The notes below the pieces were generated by a model that did no database searches, was not told where the DNA came from, and was given only the letters and a program-made list of their open reading frames with translations. The translations under genes and the position numbers were made by a program. Positions 9,168 to 18,155 of a stretch of 64,000 nt of DNA are shown here, piece by piece (position 1 is the first letter of the stretch; each line of letters begins with the position of its first letter). The stretch spans positions 1 to 64,000 of the forward strand of contig JAFXSQ010000066.1 of the NCBI GenBank assembly GCA_017525525.1, given 5' to 3'. The DNA is from Lachnospiraceae bacterium. Lineage in GTDB: Bacteria; Bacillota; Clostridia; Lachnospirales; Lachnospiraceae.

Positions 9168-10379
9168 ATGGATATTAAAGCTGTACGCAGGGATTTCCCT
9201 ATCCTTGCGGATGAAAACTACATATATTTCGATAATGCGGCGACTTCCCAACGCCCGGTTCAGGTGCTTAACGCAATTGCTTCCTTCTACCGGGAAACGA
9301 ATGCGAACCCCTTAAGAGGACTTTACGAGTGGAGCGTAGGCGCTACTGACAGGTATGAGGAAGCAAGGGCAAGGGTGGCTGCTTTTATAGGAGCAAAGCC
9401 TGAGGAGCTTATCTTCACGAGAAATACCACGGAGTCGATAAACTTAGTTGCCTACAGCTACGGCTTAAGCAATATCAAAGAGGGCGACGAGATAGTCCTC
9501 TCGGTCATGGAGCATCACAGCAACATACTTCCGTGGCATATGGTAGCGAGAGAGAGAGGCGCGAAGCTTGTCTGGCTTGAGCCTGATGAAGAGGGCGAGC
9601 TTCCCGAAAAGGAATTTGACAAGATTACGGACAGGTGCTGTATACTTGCGATAGGCATGGTGTCAAATGTACTCGGGGTGACTAACCCTGTAGACAGATT
9701 GATAAAGCTCGCTCACGAAAAAGGAGCGATAGTCGTGATAGACGGTGCACAGAGTACGCCGCATCTTAAAGTGGATGTGAAAGCGCTGGATGCTGATTTC
9801 TACGCCTGCTCCGGACACAAGCTGCTCGGACCCATGGGAATAGGAGCATTGTACGGAAAGAAAGAGTTATTGGATAAGATGCCTCCGTTTTTAACCGGTG
9901 GCGAGATGATAGAATATGTGACGAAGGAAAATGCGACTTATGCCGAGCTTCCCCACAAGTTTGAAGCCGGTACCGTAAATGCGGCAGATGCCTGCGGCTT
10001 TGCGGCGGCTGTGGATTATATAGAGAAAATCGGCTTTGATGCCATAAGGGAGCAGGAGGAGAAGCTTACTGAGACAGCGCTCTCGATTATGCGGGACATG
10101 GAACACATCACCGTGTACGGTTCAAAGGATCCTGCCAAGCATTCGGGCATTATCACTTTTAACATCGAGGGATGCCATCCGCATGACGTGGCTTCGGTGC
10201 TCGACTCCGAGAAGGTGTGCATAAGGGCGGGGCACCACTGTGCCCAGCCGCTTATGAAGTATATGGGAGTTAATTCGACCGCGAGAGCGAGTATGTATTT
10301 TTACAACACAGAGGATGAGGTAATAAGGTTCACCGAGTCTTTAAAGAAGGTAAGGGGGTGGCTCGGATATGGATCTTAA
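9168..10379 (+). CDS. sufS: Cysteine desulfurase SufS
   Basis: PLP-dependent class V aminotransferase-fold enzyme that takes sulfur from cysteine as a persulfide. In this 403-residue protein the PLP lysine is Lys218 in SGHKLLGPMG and the persulfide cysteine is Cys358 in RAGHHCAQPLM, the group II (SufS) motif. Other PLP contacts are present (EHHSNILPW, DGAQSTPH). It overlaps sufU by 11 bp, which fits SufU as its direct sulfur acceptor. Confidence 0.97.
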   Translation: MDIKAVRRDFPILADENYIYFDNAATSQRPVQVLNAIASFYRETNANPLRGLYEWSVGATDRYEEARARVAAFIGAKPEELIFTRNTTESINLVAYSYGLSNIKEGDEIVLSVMEHHSNILPWHMVARERGAKLVWLEPDEEGELPEKEFDKITDRCCILAIGMVSNVLGVTNPVDRLIKLAHEKGAIVVIDGAQSTPHLKVDVKALDADFYACSGHKLLGPMGIGALYGKKELLDKMPPFLTGGEMIEYVTKENATYAELPHKFEAGTVNAADACGFAAAVDYIEKIGFDAIREQEEKLTETALSIMRDMEHITVYGSKDPAKHSGIITFNIEGCHPHDVASVLDSEKVCIRAGHHCAQPLMKYMGVNSTARASMYFYNTEDEVIRFTESLKKVRGWLGYGS

Positions 10380-10803
10380 AAGCATATACAGGGAGATAGT
10401 GAATGAGCACAATCTTCATCCGCAGTATAAAAAGGAGCTTGCTCACCCGACCTACTGTATGCAGGGGGCAAATCCAACCTGCGGTGACGATATTACGCTG
10501 AACATGAACGTGGATGACGACGGGGTGATCAAAGAGGTGAGTTTTACCGGCTCGGGCTGCGCGGTATCGCAGGCCTCAACAGATATCATGCTTGAGCTTA
10601 TAGAGGGTAGGACGAAAGAGGAGGCGCTTGGCTTTGTAGAGGCCTTCATGCGCATGGTCAAGGGCGAAGCGTCGGATGAGGATATAGAGATGCTCGAGGA
10701 TGCGGCAGCGCTTGCAGACGTGGCTCATATGCCTGCACGTGTAAAGTGCGCTACGCTTGCATGGCACACTCTTGAGAAGATTCTTTCAGGAGAAAATGAA
10801 TAA
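10369..10803 (+). CDS. sufU: Zinc-dependent sulfur transferase SufU
   Basis: Accepts persulfide sulfur from SufS and passes it to the SufBCD scaffold. The 144-residue product has all four expected zinc ligands: Cys38 and Asp40 (PTCGDD), Cys64 (GSGCAVSQAS) and Cys127 (RVKCATLAW). It resembles IscU but carries the SufU-type insert. It starts inside the end of sufS. No clear terminator follows; about 15 bp later comes the promoter of the next gene. Confidence 0.96.
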   Translation: MDLKSIYREIVNEHNLHPQYKKELAHPTYCMQGANPTCGDDITLNMNVDDDGVIKEVSFTGSGCAVSQASTDIMLELIEGRTKEEALGFVEAFMRMVKGEASDEDIEMLEDAAALADVAHMPARVKCATLAWHTLEKILSGENE

Positions 10804-10819
10804 AAAACACAAAAACCTA

Positions 10820-10847
10820 TTGAAATAATAGGTAAAGTGTGTATAAT
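10820..10847 (+). promoter_or_regulatory. Promoter of the pyridoxamine kinase gene
   Basis: TTGAAA and a consensus TATAAT lie 16 bp apart, about 50 bp before the start codon. Confidence 0.75.
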
Positions 10848-10895
10848 AGGCACTTGTACAAAAGAAAAAGATTATATTTCAGGAGGAAAGACATC

Positions 10896-11726
10896 ATGAA
10901 GAGAATACTCACTATACAGGACATATCCTGTCTCGGAAAGTGCTCCACCACGGTTGCGCTTCCGATAATTTCAGCTATGGGTGTTGAGACCGTTATACTT
11001 CCGACGGCTGTTCTTTCGACCCATACCATGTTCAAGAACTTTACTGTAAAGGATCTGACTGATCAGCTTATCCCCATCACTGATCACTGGAAGAGTGAGG
11101 GAGTTAAGTTTGACGCCATATATACCGGTTACCTTGGATCAGCAGAGGAGATAGATATAGCAAAGAGGATATTTGACGAGTTCGGCGGAGATGATACTCT
11201 CATCTTTATCGACCCTGTTATGGCAGACAACGGAAAGCTTTATCCGGCCTTTGACGAGGCTTATGCAAAGCTTAACGCGGGGCTGTGCGGTAAGGCGGAC
11301 ATCATAGTTCCTAACATTACCGAGGCATGCTTTATGACAGATACCGAGTACAAGGAAGAGTATGATGAGGATTACATCAAGGAGCTTCTTGCCAAGCTGA
11401 ACAAGCTCGGCGCTAAGATAAGCGTCATAACAGGCGCATCTCTTTCAAGCGGAAAGACAGGCGTATACGGCTATGACAGCAGTACGGGAGAGTATTTCAT
11501 CTACCAGAACGATCGCGTTGATGCAACCTACCACGGAACGGGTGATGTGTTCGCGAGCGTATCGGTAGGCGCTCTTATGAGAGGTCTTTCGTTAAAGGAT
11601 GCTTTTGCGCTTGCGGCCGATTATACGGCTGACACCATCAGGGAGACCTTGAAGAATCCGGAGAAGCCCTGGTACGGAGTTGACTTTGAGGCAACGCTTC
11701 CTGGATTGATCAAGAAACTGAATTAA
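10896..11726 (+). CDS. Pyridoxamine/pyridoxal kinase (PdxY-like)
   Basis: Phosphorylates B6 vitamers; a member of the ribokinase superfamily. The 276-residue protein opens with ILTIQDISCLGKCSTT and has IFIDPVMADNGKLY, IIVPNITEACFMT and the anion-hole/catalytic base region YHGTGDVFAS in place of the usual GTGD motif, with Asp as base. The ATG at 10896 follows AGGAGG at good spacing; an upstream GTG in frame lies inside the -10 box and is rejected. Placement after the SUF operon is suggestive because SufS uses PLP, but the gene has its own promoter. Confidence 0.9.
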   Translation: MKRILTIQDISCLGKCSTTVALPIISAMGVETVILPTAVLSTHTMFKNFTVKDLTDQLIPITDHWKSEGVKFDAIYTGYLGSAEEIDIAKRIFDEFGGDDTLIFIDPVMADNGKLYPAFDEAYAKLNAGLCGKADIIVPNITEACFMTDTEYKEEYDEDYIKELLAKLNKLGAKISVITGASLSSGKTGVYGYDSSTGEYFIYQNDRVDATYHGTGDVFASVSVGALMRGLSLKDAFALAADYTADTIRETLKNPEKPWYGVDFEATLPGLIKKLN

Positions 11727-11730
11727 AAAA

Positions 11731-11804
11731 GATTCTTCGCTACGCTCGGAATGACATGGTTGCGCATATGTGACAAGTGTCATCCTGAACGAAGTGAAGA
11801 ATCT
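11731..11804. repeat. Inverted pair of short GTCATTCTGAGCGAAG-type repeats
   Basis: A reverse-oriented copy (GATTCTTCGCTACGCTCGG, 11731-11756) and a forward copy (TGTCATCCTGAACGAAGTG, 11778-11804) form a long imperfect stem-loop between two convergent genes; it may act as the terminator of both. Confidence 0.8.
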
Positions 11805-11817
11805 AGCTTTAAGCGTC

Positions 11818-13365
11818 TCAGGCTTCGCTGTTGTGGAGCTTGTAGACGCTTTTTTCACTTGTGTGCTTTACAGCGTACATCGCCTCGTCGGCGTATTTGA
11901 TAAGATGGATTATATCGTCTGCATCGTTCGGGAAGACTGCGATGCCTATACTCGTGGATATATCAAATGAATTCTCATCGCATTCAATGGGCTTGTCCAT
12001 GATCCTGCAGATAAGCTTTGCGACGCCTTCGATACTGTCGAGATCCTTTATCTTCTCAAGAACGACCATGAACTCGTCACCGCCGACTCTGAAAGCGATG
12101 CAGTGGTTATGCGGTATAGAGGAAAGCCTCTTGCCTACCTCCTTTAATACCTTGTCGCCCGCATCATGGCCATAGTTGTCGTTGATGGGCTTGAAGCGGT
12201 TAAGGTCAAGCGAGAAGATGGCGAAGGGGTGTGCCTCCTTGTTGTCTACTATGGTGTTAAGGTAGTCAAAGCCGTACCTTCTGTTGTTGAGACCGGTCAG
12301 AGCATCGGTGTTGGAGATCTTCTGAAGGTGATCGTTGATCTGCTGAAGCTCGGCGGTCTTTTCGTTGACCAGTTTTTCCAGGCGGGCGTTCTCGTTCTTC
12401 TCATGCTCGAGCAGCTTCTCGGTAAGCTCACCGGTCTGTATGTTCTTGCACATGATTATGTAGCCGAGAGTTGACACGGTAAGCATATAGATATCGTTCA
12501 TATCAAAGAAGCGTACGAAGTAAAGTATAATGCTTCCTATGATGATAAGCGAAGCATTGGCCCATACGACATGAGGCTTGCTGGTGAAGACGAAGTTGGC
12601 TTTATGTACATGCTCCTGTCGCTTGACTATGGCCGGATCGGAGTAGGAAATTGCGTATATAACAAGCGAGAGCAGGTATATGATGTCGATATACACACTT
12701 TCCGGATCCTTGTCGACGCTCATCATATAGGTGTAGCGTATCTCGAATATGTTATAAACCGAGAGCGCAGCAGCGCTTAAATACGCAGCCCTCGTGTGTG
12801 ATTTAAAGCTCGAGCTTATGAAGATCAAAATCATGATGATCAGGGTGAAGAGCACCACGAAGAAGTAGAGCATGGTTGAAAGTGTCTCGGGGTCGAAACC
12901 GTTGCCGCGGTTGGTCTCTATGAATTTCATGCCGATCATGTAGCCTATGGCCGAGAGCATGAAGGTGGAGACAAGGAGCCGCTGACTGTGGTTTTTGGAG
13001 AATTCATTCAAAACATAGGCAACCAGACCCATGGCAAAGAGGTAGTCGGGGACAAGATACAGATTGTCCTGGACGCCCCAGAGAAAATCATTGTCGGGAA
13101 AACTGTAGGTGCATGTGAATAGGATAACATCGGCTATAAACCATACGCCTATACCGATCATAAAGAATATGGCGATGGATTTGTAACGGCCGAGTGTGGG
13201 TAAAGAAACGGCTATAAGAAGAACACATGTCAGCGCAGTGAGCGGAGACAGGATGTTATAAGCCAGGTCGATGTCCAAAAGAACGGTCACCGCATAGGCA
13301 AACCAAAAAACAAACGGCAGTATCTGCAGTATGCGTTTTTTTATGTTTGCTGTTGACTGCTCCAT
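11818..13365 (-). CDS. Membrane-bound GGDEF protein (probable diguanylate cyclase)
   Basis: The 515-residue protein has about eight hydrophobic segments in its first 300 residues, a short coiled coil (ENARLEKLVNEKTAELQQIN) and a C-terminal GGDEF domain with the intact active-site motif FRVGGDEF near 425. It would make cyclic di-GMP. No RxxD inhibitory site is seen the usual five residues before GGDEF, and no EAL domain is fused. The N-terminal membrane region is not a family I can name with certainty. The start follows AAGGAGAAAG. A possible link to the pilus is that PilB in this window has a MshEN-like N-terminus. Confidence 0.9.
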   Translation of the reverse strand: MEQSTANIKKRILQILPFVFWFAYAVTVLLDIDLAYNILSPLTALTCVLLIAVSLPTLGRYKSIAIFFMIGIGVWFIADVILFTCTYSFPDNDFLWGVQDNLYLVPDYLFAMGLVAYVLNEFSKNHSQRLLVSTFMLSAIGYMIGMKFIETNRGNGFDPETLSTMLYFFVVLFTLIIMILIFISSSFKSHTRAAYLSAAALSVYNIFEIRYTYMMSVDKDPESVYIDIIYLLSLVIYAISYSDPAIVKRQEHVHKANFVFTSKPHVVWANASLIIIGSIILYFVRFFDMNDIYMLTVSTLGYIIMCKNIQTGELTEKLLEHEKNENARLEKLVNEKTAELQQINDHLQKISNTDALTGLNNRRYGFDYLNTIVDNKEAHPFAIFSLDLNRFKPINDNYGHDAGDKVLKEVGKRLSSIPHNHCIAFRVGGDEFMVVLEKIKDLDSIEGVAKLICRIMDKPIECDENSFDISTSIGIAVFPNDADDIIHLIKYADEAMYAVKHTSEKSVYKLHNSEA

Positions 13366-13514
13366 AAAGCTTTCTCCTTAATAAGGAATATACTCTTATA
13401 TTTTAATAAAAATGACAGAAAACTACAAGTATTTTATGATGTAATTGACAAAATGAAACATTTATCCATTACGCGGAACTATGTTCGTTTCATAAAAAGT
13501 TCACGGGTATATAC

Positions 13515-13542
13515 TTGAAAAATCACAGAATTGTGTTAGTAT
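13515..13542 (+). promoter_or_regulatory. Promoter of the moxR operon
   Basis: TTGAAA and TAGTAT are separated by 16 bp, about 60 bp before the moxR ATG. The remaining 13366-13514 gap also has to hold the divergent promoter of the GGDEF gene; nothing clear-cut was found for it. Confidence 0.6.
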
Positions 13543-13601
13543 ATGGAAAGTTGAAAAAGCAGAAGCTGAAATGTTTAATAAATAAAAGGGAGTTTACAAC
13601 C

Positions 13602-14639
13602 ATGGATTCTAATATCAACAATATCAATCAGAACACCCGGACGGCAGCAGATAATAAGAATGTAATAACAAAGGAGCAGTTTGAGTATGCGCAGGATGCC
13701 ATAACAAAGCTCTCTGATTATTATGACGCGAAGATGGTGGGGCAGAGGAATTTGAAGTTCGCTCTTGTTGCCGCAATCTTAGCGGACGGTCATGTGCTTC
13801 TCGAGTCAGTTCCGGGTCTGGCCAAGACTACTGCGGCAAAGACTATAGCCGATGCTGTGGACGGCAAGTTCTCGCGTATCCAGTGCACACCGGACCTTCT
13901 TCCGAGTGATATCATCGGTACGCAGATTTACAACCAGTCCACCGGCAAGTTTGAGACTACACTCGGTCCGGTATTCGCGAACTTCGTTCTTTTGGATGAG
14001 GTTAACCGTTCGAGCGCGAAGACGCAGAGCGCCATGCTCGAGGCCATGCAGGAAAGACAGGTTACCATCGGCGGCGTTACCTACCATATGCCGGATGATG
14101 TGTTCATAGTAATAGCTACGCAGAACCCGATTGAGCAGGAGGGTACCTACCTTCTCTCCGAGGCGCAGACAGACCGTTTCTTAATCAAGGAGAGGATAAC
14201 CTATCCCTCGCCGGATGAGGAAACCGAGATCTTAAACCGTATCGAGAGCGGAGTGATAACCAAAACACCTGCGGTGCTTTCCATAAAGGATATCGATTAT
14301 CTTCAGAATCTGACAGAGAAGATATACATAGATACCGCTGTAAAGAAATACATTTCGTTTATTACAAATGCGACGCGCCACGCCGAGAAGGTGCTTCCGG
14401 CAGAGCTATCGAGATACGTAAGGCTCGGAGCGAGCCCGAGAGCCGCAATCGCATTTATGAAGATATCCAAGGCAGTTGCGCTAATCAACGGAAGAACCTA
14501 TGTTACTCCGGATGATGTAAAGCTTTTGGCGCATCAGGTATTAAGACACAGAATAGAGCTTTCCTACTCGGCCGTAGCGGATGGGGTAGAGGTTGAGACG
14601 ATTATAGACAGGATAGTGGGCTCGATACAGACGCCGTAA
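13602..14639 (+). CDS. MoxR-family AAA+ ATPase
   Basis: Chaperone-like AAA+ ATPase that typically works with von Willebrand factor A proteins from the same operon. The 345-residue product has Walker A VPGLAKTT near 70, Walker B LLDEVNRSSAKTQ near 130, sensor 1 IATQNPIEQEGTY and the C-terminal lid (GASPRA). The ATG at 13602 follows AAGGGAG; the frame open from 13515 would start inside the promoter and is rejected. First gene of a six-gene operon with DUF58, two VWA proteins and a TPR protein. Confidence 0.95.
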   Translation: MDSNINNINQNTRTAADNKNVITKEQFEYAQDAITKLSDYYDAKMVGQRNLKFALVAAILADGHVLLESVPGLAKTTAAKTIADAVDGKFSRIQCTPDLLPSDIIGTQIYNQSTGKFETTLGPVFANFVLLDEVNRSSAKTQSAMLEAMQERQVTIGGVTYHMPDDVFIVIATQNPIEQEGTYLLSEAQTDRFLIKERITYPSPDEETEILNRIESGVITKTPAVLSIKDIDYLQNLTEKIYIDTAVKKYISFITNATRHAEKVLPAELSRYVRLGASPRAAIAFMKISKAVALINGRTYVTPDDVKLLAHQVLRHRIELSYSAVADGVEVETIIDRIVGSIQTP

Positions 14640-14648
14640 GACTTTCGT

Positions 14649-14672
14649 GTCATGTCTTACGCGCAGTGAAGG
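14649..14672 (+). repeat. Short repeat, GTCATGTCTTACGCGCAGTG type
   Basis: Lies in the moxR-DUF58 gap and matches the variant repeats at 22321 and 24524 (GTCATGACTTACGCACAGCG). Confidence 0.5.
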
Positions 14673-14690
14673 AATTTAAACAGAAGTATT

Positions 14691-15566
14691 ATGAATTACG
14701 ATTATCTCTCAAAAATACGCGCTAACATCGCGTTATACACGAACAAGATGACGTCTAATGTGTTAGACGGAGAGTTCAAGTCCATCTTTCGCGGCAGAAG
14801 CCTTGATTTCGATGACTTAAGAGAGTACAGCTACGGTGACAATGTCAAGGATATAGACTGGAAATCCTCATCAAAGACCGGAAAGATCTTGGTTCGAAGG
14901 TATGTTGCATACAGAAAGCACAACATACTTTTCGTGGGAGACTCGGGGGTGAAGTTTACCGGAGATACCATGACGGGCCAGAAGAAAAGTCAGGTAGCGC
15001 TGACGGCCTGCGGCACCATAGCATATCTTGTGGACAGGCACGGAGACGATTTTGCGCTGCTTACAAGCGTGGACGACGGCTATGATTTCTCGTTCTTTAA
15101 TTCCGGAGGAGCTCATTTTGAGCATATACTGACGGATTATGAAAAGTACATAGTCAGGACACCGAAGTACGCAATAGATGATGTGCTCGAGTACGCTGCG
15201 GAGCAGATTAAAAGAAAGATGGTCATAGTACTTATCACTGACATAGAAGGTTTGTCAAAGATAGATGAACCGCTTATCAGAAAGCTTACCGTTAACAATG
15301 ATGTGCTTTGTGTGAACATCACAGATGCCTACATGCACGGCGACAATGTGTACGATGTGGACAGGAAGAGATACGAGGACAGATTTATCTTAAGGGACAG
15401 CAGACTTTTTGCTGCGGAAAAGAAGTTGAAGGACAGGATAACTAAGCAGGCGGATGACCTCTTTACCTCCTATGGCGCTACCATGGTTAGCATGAGCAGT
15501 GAGGAGGAGATTGTAGACAAGGTTGCGCTGCTCTTTGAAAGGCATAAGAATGAAACCCACGGTTGA
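14691..15566 (+). CDS. DUF58 domain protein
   Basis: The 291-residue protein shows the DUF58 hallmark near residues 33-55: FRGRSLDFDDLREYSYGD followed by DIDWKSSSKTGK. The remainder is a vWA-like fold (NILFVGDSGVKF). DUF58 proteins sit between MoxR and VWA genes in Bat/Moco-type operons; their biochemical role is unknown. The hydrophobic N-terminal helices seen in many DUF58 proteins are absent, so this version appears cytoplasmic. It overlaps the next gene by 17 bp. Confidence 0.93.
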   Translation: MNYDYLSKIRANIALYTNKMTSNVLDGEFKSIFRGRSLDFDDLREYSYGDNVKDIDWKSSSKTGKILVRRYVAYRKHNILFVGDSGVKFTGDTMTGQKKSQVALTACGTIAYLVDRHGDDFALLTSVDDGYDFSFFNSGGAHFEHILTDYEKYIVRTPKYAIDDVLEYAAEQIKRKMVIVLITDIEGLSKIDEPLIRKLTVNNDVLCVNITDAYMHGDNVYDVDRKRYEDRFILRDSRLFAAEKKLKDRITKQADDLFTSYGATMVSMSSEEEIVDKVALLFERHKNETHG

Positions 15567-16026
15567 TCTTCAAATGGCATATAATTACAGACCTGCAATC
15601 TATATTACGGTCGGAATTATCCTGCTTGCGATAATTCTTTCTCAGATTATCCTAAGGCACAGGCTTAAGGATGACTTAAAGGAAAAGGGCGATCCAAAGC
15701 TTCAGCCCCCAAAGCCCGAGCAGCTTATAGTGATTAAGAGGCGCTATGTGGAAAAGCTTATAAAGCTTGCGAATAAGATAAGCGCGGGAAAGATAAGCGA
15801 GAGAAAGGCTTACCAGAGCTTAAGCATATTGCTTCGAAGCTTCGTGTACGAGGCGACGAAGATAAGGGTGCAGGATTATACATTGACCGAGATAAGCAGG
15901 CTCGGCATGCCGAGGCTTACTTCGCTTGTGTCGGAGTACTACGAGCCTGAGTTTGCAAGGCATTCCATGGCAGATATATCCGCATCATTAGGCAGAACAA
16001 AGGGAGTTATAGAGGCATGGTACTAA
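15550..16026 (+). CDS. Small single-pass membrane protein in DUF4381-like position
   Basis: A 158-residue protein with one transmembrane helix near 18-36, a short proline/lysine stretch (LQPPKPEQ) and a soluble helical domain rich in basic residues. The topology and the place between DUF58 and the first VWA gene match DUF4381 proteins of MoxR operons, but I could not confirm the family from motifs alone. The ATG at 15550 is chosen over the TTG at 15523 because a Met codon starts a compact N-terminus and AAAGG precedes it. It overlaps both neighbours. Confidence 0.75.
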   Translation: MKPTVDLQMAYNYRPAIYITVGIILLAIILSQIILRHRLKDDLKEKGDPKLQPPKPEQLIVIKRRYVEKLIKLANKISAGKISERKAYQSLSILLRSFVYEATKIRVQDYTLTEISRLGMPRLTSLVSEYYEPEFARHSMADISASLGRTKGVIEAWY

Positions 16027-17105
16027 AGTATCCGCTTGTGCTGTACATCGGCATACCGGCAGTTCTTATTGCCGTTGCGGCAGTACATTTTATAAAGCGT
16101 AAAAGAGAATACAAGGCTGGCACAAGGGCGGCAAATACCTCATTTATAAAAGAGGACAGAAGGTACAGGAGTATTAAGGCCTTCTACGGCGCAGTGGCCG
16201 TTATCGCGGAGCTTGCGATGGTAACCTCACTTATCGCCTCGCTTGTTTTGATAAGCAGGCCGGTGGTGACGGAGAGCCAGAGCAACGGCACGAAGAAGAG
16301 GGACATCTTCCTGTGCATGGACGTGTCATACTCAATCTACGACCTGAATTACGACCTGGTAGACAGTCTTGAGGAGGTCGTGAAGAGCCTTGACGGAGAC
16401 CGCTTCGGCGTGACTATTTACAATACATCGTCCATACTGTATGTACCTATGACGGACGATTATGATTTTATCATAAGCAAGCTTGAGGAGCTCAAGGAAT
16501 ACTTCGTTATGCAGAAGGAGTACATGGCCAAGTATGAGGGCAAATACTTCTCGGAGATAGACTACGACGCATACACCGAGTTAAAGAGCAAGCTTGATTA
16601 TTATGATGCGGGAACGCTTATCAACAATTACCAGAAGGGAAGCTCTCTTATAGGAGAGGGCCTTGCGACGGCGCTTTACAGCTTCCCGAGATTGGATGAG
16701 CAGGACAGGACAAGAATTATCATCATGTCTACGGACAACGCGCAGGAGGCTTTGTCTAAGCCGTTAGTTGAGGTTGAAGAGGCCTGTGACCTGTGCGCGG
16801 GACACGATATAAAAGTATTCGGAATATTTCCATCAAAGGAAAGCTATTACGACGGAAACCGCGTAAGCTATGAGAAGGCCGAGAGTGGCTTAAGGGCTGC
16901 AATCGAGGGAACAGGCGGTACGTTTTACAAAGAGAGTGATACCCTTTCCGTAGCGGAAATGGTTGACGATATAGAAAAGCAGGAGGCGCTCGTGGTGGAC
17001 GAGATTACCGTAACGAGGATAGTGGATAAGCCGGTAATACCGATGATAGTCCTTGCTTCCTCACTGCTTATATTCTTTATGTGCGGAGTTGTGCTTAACT
17101 TATGA
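16017..17105 (+). CDS. VWA-domain membrane protein (BatA-like)
   Basis: The 362-residue protein has N-terminal membrane helices (about 5-22 and 55-80), a von Willebrand factor A domain with the MIDAS motif DVSYS near 102 and supporting threonine/aspartate positions (MSTDNA), and a C-terminal transmembrane helix. This is the BatA layout, with the VWA domain facing outward between helices. Translation is coupled to the next gene through an ATGA overlap. The family is thought to act with MoxR in envelope assembly or stress tolerance; the substrate here is unknown. Confidence 0.9.
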   Translation: MVLKYPLVLYIGIPAVLIAVAAVHFIKRKREYKAGTRAANTSFIKEDRRYRSIKAFYGAVAVIAELAMVTSLIASLVLISRPVVTESQSNGTKKRDIFLCMDVSYSIYDLNYDLVDSLEEVVKSLDGDRFGVTIYNTSSILYVPMTDDYDFIISKLEELKEYFVMQKEYMAKYEGKYFSEIDYDAYTELKSKLDYYDAGTLINNYQKGSSLIGEGLATALYSFPRLDEQDRTRIIIMSTDNAQEALSKPLVEVEEACDLCAGHDIKVFGIFPSKESYYDGNRVSYEKAESGLRAAIEGTGGTFYKESDTLSVAEMVDDIEKQEALVVDEITVTRIVDKPVIPMIVLASSLLIFFMCGVVLNL

Positions 17106-18058
17106 TTACAAAACCCATACTCCCGCCGGTGGTACTTGCAATTATTCTTGCTTTGCTTTTTGCAGGAGTGCTCGTATCCATCATAAGGAGAAAAAACAGT
17201 TTAATAAAAAAGCTTTTAAGCGCGTTCAGGAATTTCATGATATTTGCCCTGATTTTCGTGATTTTGCTTCGCCCCATGAACAGGCGCTTCGATATGGATC
17301 TTGAGCTTAAGAATATCGACGTGCTCTTCGTGGTGGATACGACCATAAGTATGTGGGCAACAGATTACGGCAACGGCAGAACCAGGATAAGGGGAGTAAG
17401 CGACAATGCGGCTTACATCATGCAGGAGTTGTCCGGAAGTAATTTTGGGCTGATACGCTTTGACAACAGGTCGCAGATACTTGCACCGTTTACTCAGGAT
17501 ATGGACAACGTGGACGATGCATTTGCCACCTTGAGAGAACCGGACAGGTATTATGCGAGGGGAAGCTCGCCGAATGTTGTCTACGACGACCTTGAGAAGA
17601 TGCTTATATCCTCCTCCGAAAAAGAAGACAGGATGACAGTGCTCTTCTTCATAACCGACGGAGAGATAACCTCGGATGATGAGACCTTAAGAAGCTTTGC
17701 GGAGCTTTCGCAGTATGTGGATGGCGGCGCGGTTCTCGGTTACGGAACCAAAGACGGCGCAACCATGCAGGATGCAAACGGAACCATCCGCGACCCTGAT
17801 ACCGGCAGCAATGCGATTTCGAGGATAGACGAGGACAACTTAAGGAAGATTGCCGAGGACTTAGACATAGACTATATACACATGATGGATGACAAGAATG
17901 TGACGTATCTCTTAGAGACCATAAAGTCCGGCTCGGTATCTTATGTGGGCAGCGAGGATGCCTACATATATGACGACACATATTTCTGGTATGTGATACC
18001 TCTTGTGGCTCTGCTGCTGTGGGAGATGGTTGTTATATTACGAGAGGGAAGACTGTAA
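17102..18058 (+). CDS. VWA-domain membrane protein (BatB-like)
   Basis: Second VWA protein of the operon, 318 residues: two N-terminal transmembrane helices (about 8-27 and 38-55), a VWA domain and a C-terminal helix (YVIPLVALLLWEMVVIL). Its MIDAS reads DTTIS near 79 in place of the usual DxSxS; threonine can replace the middle residue, so metal binding may be kept or weakened. It starts in the stop codon of the preceding VWA gene (ATGA). Confidence 0.88.
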   Translation: MITKPILPPVVLAIILALLFAGVLVSIIRRKNSLIKKLLSAFRNFMIFALIFVILLRPMNRRFDMDLELKNIDVLFVVDTTISMWATDYGNGRTRIRGVSDNAAYIMQELSGSNFGLIRFDNRSQILAPFTQDMDNVDDAFATLREPDRYYARGSSPNVVYDDLEKMLISSSEKEDRMTVLFFITDGEITSDDETLRSFAELSQYVDGGAVLGYGTKDGATMQDANGTIRDPDTGSNAISRIDEDNLRKIAEDLDIDYIHMMDDKNVTYLLETIKSGSVSYVGSEDAYIYDDTYFWYVIPLVALLLWEMVVILREGRL

Positions 18059-18065
18059 AGCTATT

Positions 18066-18135
18066 GCGACATCCTGAGCGACGTGACATCCTGAGCGAAG
18101 CTAAGGATCTTATAAGGACGAAGGATCTTATAATC
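18066..18135 (+). repeat. Partly duplicated short repeat
   Basis: Two overlapping copies of GACATCCTGAGCGA and two of AAGGATCTTATAA make a rearranged GTCATTCTGAGCGAAG-type element in the 97-bp gap inside the operon. Confidence 0.7.
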
Positions 18136-18155
18136 AAGAAAGAAGAGAAGAATCT